Source: Diaphorobacter ruginosibacter
Lineage (GTDB): Bacteria; Pseudomonadota; Gammaproteobacteria; Burkholderiales; Burkholderiaceae_C
DNA: 64,000 nucleotides
Direction of reading: 5' to 3'
Assembly: GCF_014395975.1 (NCBI RefSeq)
Contig: NZ_CP060714.1
Span: 3,844,001 to 3,908,000 of the forward strand
How positions within the stretch are numbered: position 1 is the stretch's first letter; every line of letters begins with the position of its first letter. Positions 61,614 through 64,000 of this stretch are shown in pieces. Under the pieces are notes generated by a model that was not told where the DNA came from, searched no databases, and worked only from the letters and a program-made list of their open reading frames with translations. A program made the position numbers and the translations under genes.

Positions 61614-62396
61614 TCACGCCTTCGCGGCGGGCTGCACGCGGCTGAACACGCGCAGCCACTTCGTCGCTGGCAGATCCCAGCGCGCCTGCACCTGTTCTGC
61701 CCGCTCCATCAGCTCGGCACGCTTGGGTGCGGTGGGCGTGCGCTGCGCCAGCACGATGGTATTGCCTTCGCGCGTGGGCTTGAAGGCCCACAGTGCGTCC
61801 TCGCCGAAGACATCGGCGAGCTTCTGCAGGCTGCTCTCATAGCTCGACATGCGCCCGAACAGGTTGACGGTGAGACAGCCGTCATCCGTCAGCAGCTGGC
61901 GGCAGTCGGCATAGAACTCGGCGCTGTCCAGCACGGGTGCCGCCGCCTGGTGGTCGTAGAGATCGACCGCCAGGGCATCCACCGTTCCGAGCCACTCCGG
62001 GTTGCGGATCTCGACGGCCGCATCGCCGAGCACCACCCGCAGGCGCGGGCCATCCTGTGGCAGCTTGAACCACGCGCGGCAGATGCTGATTACCTGGGGA
62101 TTGAGCTCGATCGCCGTGGTCCGCGTACGCAGCTTCTTGTGGCAGAACTTGGTGATGGCGCCGGCACCGAGGCCCAGTTGCATCGCATGCCGCTTGCCTA
62201 CGCCCGCCGGATCGACGAACAGCAGCCATGCCATCATGCGCTGAACATATTCAAGTTCGATATCGAACGGCTCGTCAACCTTCATCGAGCCCTGTATCCA
62301 GGGCGTTCCCAGGTGCAGATAGCGCACGTCGCCATCGTCGGACACGCTGACTTCGGGCAGTTCCGCCGCGTTCTGCAGTTGTTTTTTCTTGCTCAA
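61614..62396 (-). CDS. spermidine-synthase-like methyltransferase-fold protein
   Basis: About 260 residues from a TTG at 62396 (MSKKKQLQNAAELPEVSVSDDGDVRYLHLGT); an ATG at 62414 would add six residues and overlap the previous gene. The fold resembles SpeE: QLGLGAGAITKF as the nucleotide/SAM-binding loop, TTAIELNPQVISICRAWFKLP, VVLGDAAVEI and ALAVDLYDHQAAAPVLDS. It lacks the full polyamine-substrate signature (GGGDG), so polyamine synthesis is doubtful. It lies just after the DNA glycosylase gene in a minus-strand run with tatD and gspE. Confidence 0.8.
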   Translation of the reverse strand: MSKKKQLQNAAELPEVSVSDDGDVRYLHLGTPWIQGSMKVDEPFDIELEYVQRMMAWLLFVDPAGVGKRHAMQLGLGAGAITKFCHKKLRTRTTAIELNPQVISICRAWFKLPQDGPRLRVVLGDAAVEIRNPEWLGTVDALAVDLYDHQAAAPVLDSAEFYADCRQLLTDDGCLTVNLFGRMSSYESSLQKLADVFGEDALWAFKPTREGNTIVLAQRTPTAPKRAELMERAEQVQARWDLPATKWLRVFSRVQPAAKA

Positions 62397-62400
62397 GGCT

Positions 62401-62976
62401 TCACACCAATCCATAGGGAGCCAGCGCTGCGCGCCAGGCATCCAGTTTTTTCTCGAAACTCCACGACGCGTTGGCCGGGCTGGTCGACGGCAATCGCAGG
62501 GATGCGATTCTGTCATCCCCAGGTAAACCCAGGCTGGCCCGTACCGCCTTCGCATGCCGGAAGCTCTCCCCTCCATTGTGGGCGATGGCGGCCAGCAGGG
62601 GCAGTCGCCGCGCGAGCGCCGCGAAGTCGTTGACCTGCGCGTTGCGGATGTTGGCGTCAAGGCTGCCCTCGCGCTCGCAGGCCTGGTAGACGTCCCAGAT
62701 ACCCAGCTGATGATCGATCGCCCACTGGCAGCGCGCCGCGTAGTCCTCCCGCGCAGGCAGGGGATCGTCGGGCCAGAGCGCAGCCAGGATACGCCAGAAA
62801 TGATTCTGCGGATGCCCGTAGTACTGGGCCGCGCGCAGCGATGCCACGCCCGGAAAGCTGCCCAGCACGAGCACCTTCGTCCGTGCGCTCACCACCGGCG
62901 ACAGGCCGACCAGCGTGGTGCCGCGCCCTTCCATTGCCATGTCCTTTTCCTTGTCGTCTTCGCCCCGCTCAGCCAT
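62401..62976 (-). CDS. DNA-deoxyinosine glycosylase-like (uracil-DNA-glycosylase superfamily)
   Basis: A protein of about 191 residues with GLSPVVSARTKVLVLGSFPGVASLRAAQYYGHPQNHFWRILAALWPDDPL, the signature of the family annotated as hypoxanthine/deoxyinosine DNA glycosylase, then LGIWDVYQACEREGSLDANIRNAQVNDF and the late LPSTSPANASWSFEKKLDAWRA. It would remove deaminated adenine from DNA. The start at 62976 (MAERGEDDKEKD) overlaps the end of tatD by eight bases; later in-frame ATGs at 62940 and 62934 are possible. Confidence 0.87.
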   Translation of the reverse strand: MAERGEDDKEKDMAMEGRGTTLVGLSPVVSARTKVLVLGSFPGVASLRAAQYYGHPQNHFWRILAALWPDDPLPAREDYAARCQWAIDHQLGIWDVYQACEREGSLDANIRNAQVNDFAALARRLPLLAAIAHNGGESFRHAKAVRASLGLPGDDRIASLRLPSTSPANASWSFEKKLDAWRAALAPYGLV

Positions 62977-63853
62977 GCGCCGCACCCTCCCCCTCCAGCA
63001 GCGCGGCCAGGCGCGGCAAGGCCCTGGCTGCGTTGGCACTGCTGGCGCGCGCCAGATCGTCTGCGGCCATGCCGCGCAGCCGTGCCAGCTCGGCGCCGAT
63101 GCGCGGCAGTTCGGCCGGGGTGTTGCGCGCCTGCGGCACGCCGGCTTCGCGCTGCTCGGCGGTCACGTACAGCCAATGCGGCGGAATGTCGGGTGAATCG
63201 GTCTCCACCACCAGGGCCTCCAGCGGCAGTTCCTCCGCGAGCCTGCGCAATTGCAGCGCCCGCTCAAAGGTAAGCGCACCGCCGAACCCCAGCTTGAAAC
63301 CCATGTCGATGAAGGCCCGAGCCTGCTGCAGGCTGCCGTTGAACGCATGCGCGATACCGCCCTGCACAGGCACCTCGTGCAGATGCTTGAGCAGCCGGTC
63401 GGCGGATCGCCGTACATGCAGGATCACGGGCAGGTCGAAGCGCCTGGCCAGTTGCAGCTGGTCACGGTAGATCTGTTCCTGCCGGGCGGGATCGAGCCCC
63501 TTCACGAAATAGTCGAGGCCGATCTCCCCTATCGCCACCAGTCGCTCGTCGCGCTCCGATGCGGCCTGCTCGAGCGCCGCGGACAGCGCTGCGAGATCGC
63601 CCTCCTGCACACGCGGGGTGTAGAGCGGATGGATGCCCAGGCCATAGCTGTCGCCCCAGCGATGGGCCATCTCGCGGCAGGCAGCCCAGTTGCCGCGCTC
63701 CACGGCGGGAATCACGCAGTGTCCGACGCCTGCGCTGCGCGAGGCGGCGCGCATGCGATCGGCATAGTCCTGGCCGCCATGGGCCACGAATTCATCGAGA
63801 TGGCAGTGGGTGTCTATCCACGAAGCGCCGGAAGCGGTACTTGCAACTTGCAT
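62969..63853 (-). CDS. tatD: TatD-family metal-dependent hydrolase (DNase)
   Basis: A 294-residue TIM-barrel nuclease/hydrolase. Metal ligands are visible as DTHCHLDEF (HxH, near residue 16-18), IGEIGLDYF (Glu), VILHVRRSADR (His), IAHAFNGSLQQARAFI (His) and VVETDSPDIPP (Asp). This is the full TatD set. It is unclear whether it is TatD, YcfH or YjjV-like; the symbol is only approximate. It is first of the minus-strand run tatD / glycosylase / SpeE-like / gspE. Confidence 0.9.
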   Translation of the reverse strand: MQVASTASGASWIDTHCHLDEFVAHGGQDYADRMRAASRSAGVGHCVIPAVERGNWAACREMAHRWGDSYGLGIHPLYTPRVQEGDLAALSAALEQAASERDERLVAIGEIGLDYFVKGLDPARQEQIYRDQLQLARRFDLPVILHVRRSADRLLKHLHEVPVQGGIAHAFNGSLQQARAFIDMGFKLGFGGALTFERALQLRRLAEELPLEALVVETDSPDIPPHWLYVTAEQREAGVPQARNTPAELPRIGAELARLRGMAADDLARASSANAARALPRLAALLEGEGAAHG

Positions 63854-64000
63854 GCAGCCATGATGCCCCAGTTCCGGCCCGGGAAAAACCCACGAACGAG
63901 ATTCGGTGGATGTGTCGGGCAGTCGCCCGCTGTTGTGACCGCATGCAACTGCATGCGCACGCCTGTAAGACGAAAGCCCGTTGTGCGTGCGTCCGCCCTC

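Overview
The window is GC-rich, almost fully coding chromosome of a betaproteobacterium, most likely a Comamonadaceae member (Comamonas/Delftia/Acidovorax-like). The signs are the rpmF-plsX-fabHDG-acpP-fabF cluster, several Bug-type tripartite tricarboxylate receptors, the polA / DUF2782 / thrB / BPSS1780-type membrane protein block, and argH divergent from a LytS/LytTR two-component pair. I see no rRNA or tRNA genes, CRISPR array, phage or transposase.

Layout. 1-6.2 kb (minus strand): yceD, rpmF and the fatty-acid cluster, with fabF cut by the left edge. 6.2-10.8 kb: maf and an RsmI-like methyltransferase (plus), then a minus-strand operon rluC / HAD phosphatase / Rieske protein / sppA. 10.8-14.6 kb: RNase E behind a roughly 600-base leader, divergent from rluC. 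14.7-17.6 kb (plus): yaaA, a prolyl-4-hydroxylase-like dioxygenase, queF and a small beta-solenoid-like protein. 17.7-25.2 kb (minus): dinB, two EamA exporters, a MaoC protein, an FMN alpha-hydroxyacid dehydrogenase and pbpC. 25.7-30.2 kb: an accessory block with a two-domain methylglyoxal-synthase-like protein divergent from bug / gamma-glutamyltransferase / gntR. 30.5-36.6 kb: a roughly 2000-residue alpha-2-macroglobulin with an intact thioester motif, the usual partner of pbpC but separated from it by the block. 36.8-41.2 kb: bug, argH and an AlgZ/AlgR-like pair. 41.3-44 kb: an amino-acid ABC importer without an ATPase gene. 44.2-49.8 kb: a ZIP metal transporter and a LysR-linked catabolic-looking cluster (SDR, Bug, carboxymuconolactone-decarboxylase-like, dienelactone hydrolase). 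49.8-55.1 kb: polA, DUF2782, thrB and a BPSS1780-like protein. 55.2-59.5 kb: SDR, EamA and tctBA. 59.7-63.9 kb: tatD, a DNA glycosylase, a SpeE-like protein and a GspE/PilB-type ATPase.

The most unusual signal is non-coding. Three copies of one hairpin element lie at 30.3, 42.4 and 44.1 kb. Two share about 200 bp. The third has a different stem sequence that keeps pairing by compensatory changes, while an apical mini-hairpin (GTAC, TTTG or TTTC, GTAC) and its flanks are nearly invariant. All three sit at gene 3' ends, and one lies between an ABC binding-protein gene and its permease genes. A second element, an 84/85-base tandem duplication with terminator-like hairpins, is at 57.2-57.4 kb.

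Gene calls rest on reading protein motifs and neighbours by eye. No database search, RNA folding or alignment program was run.
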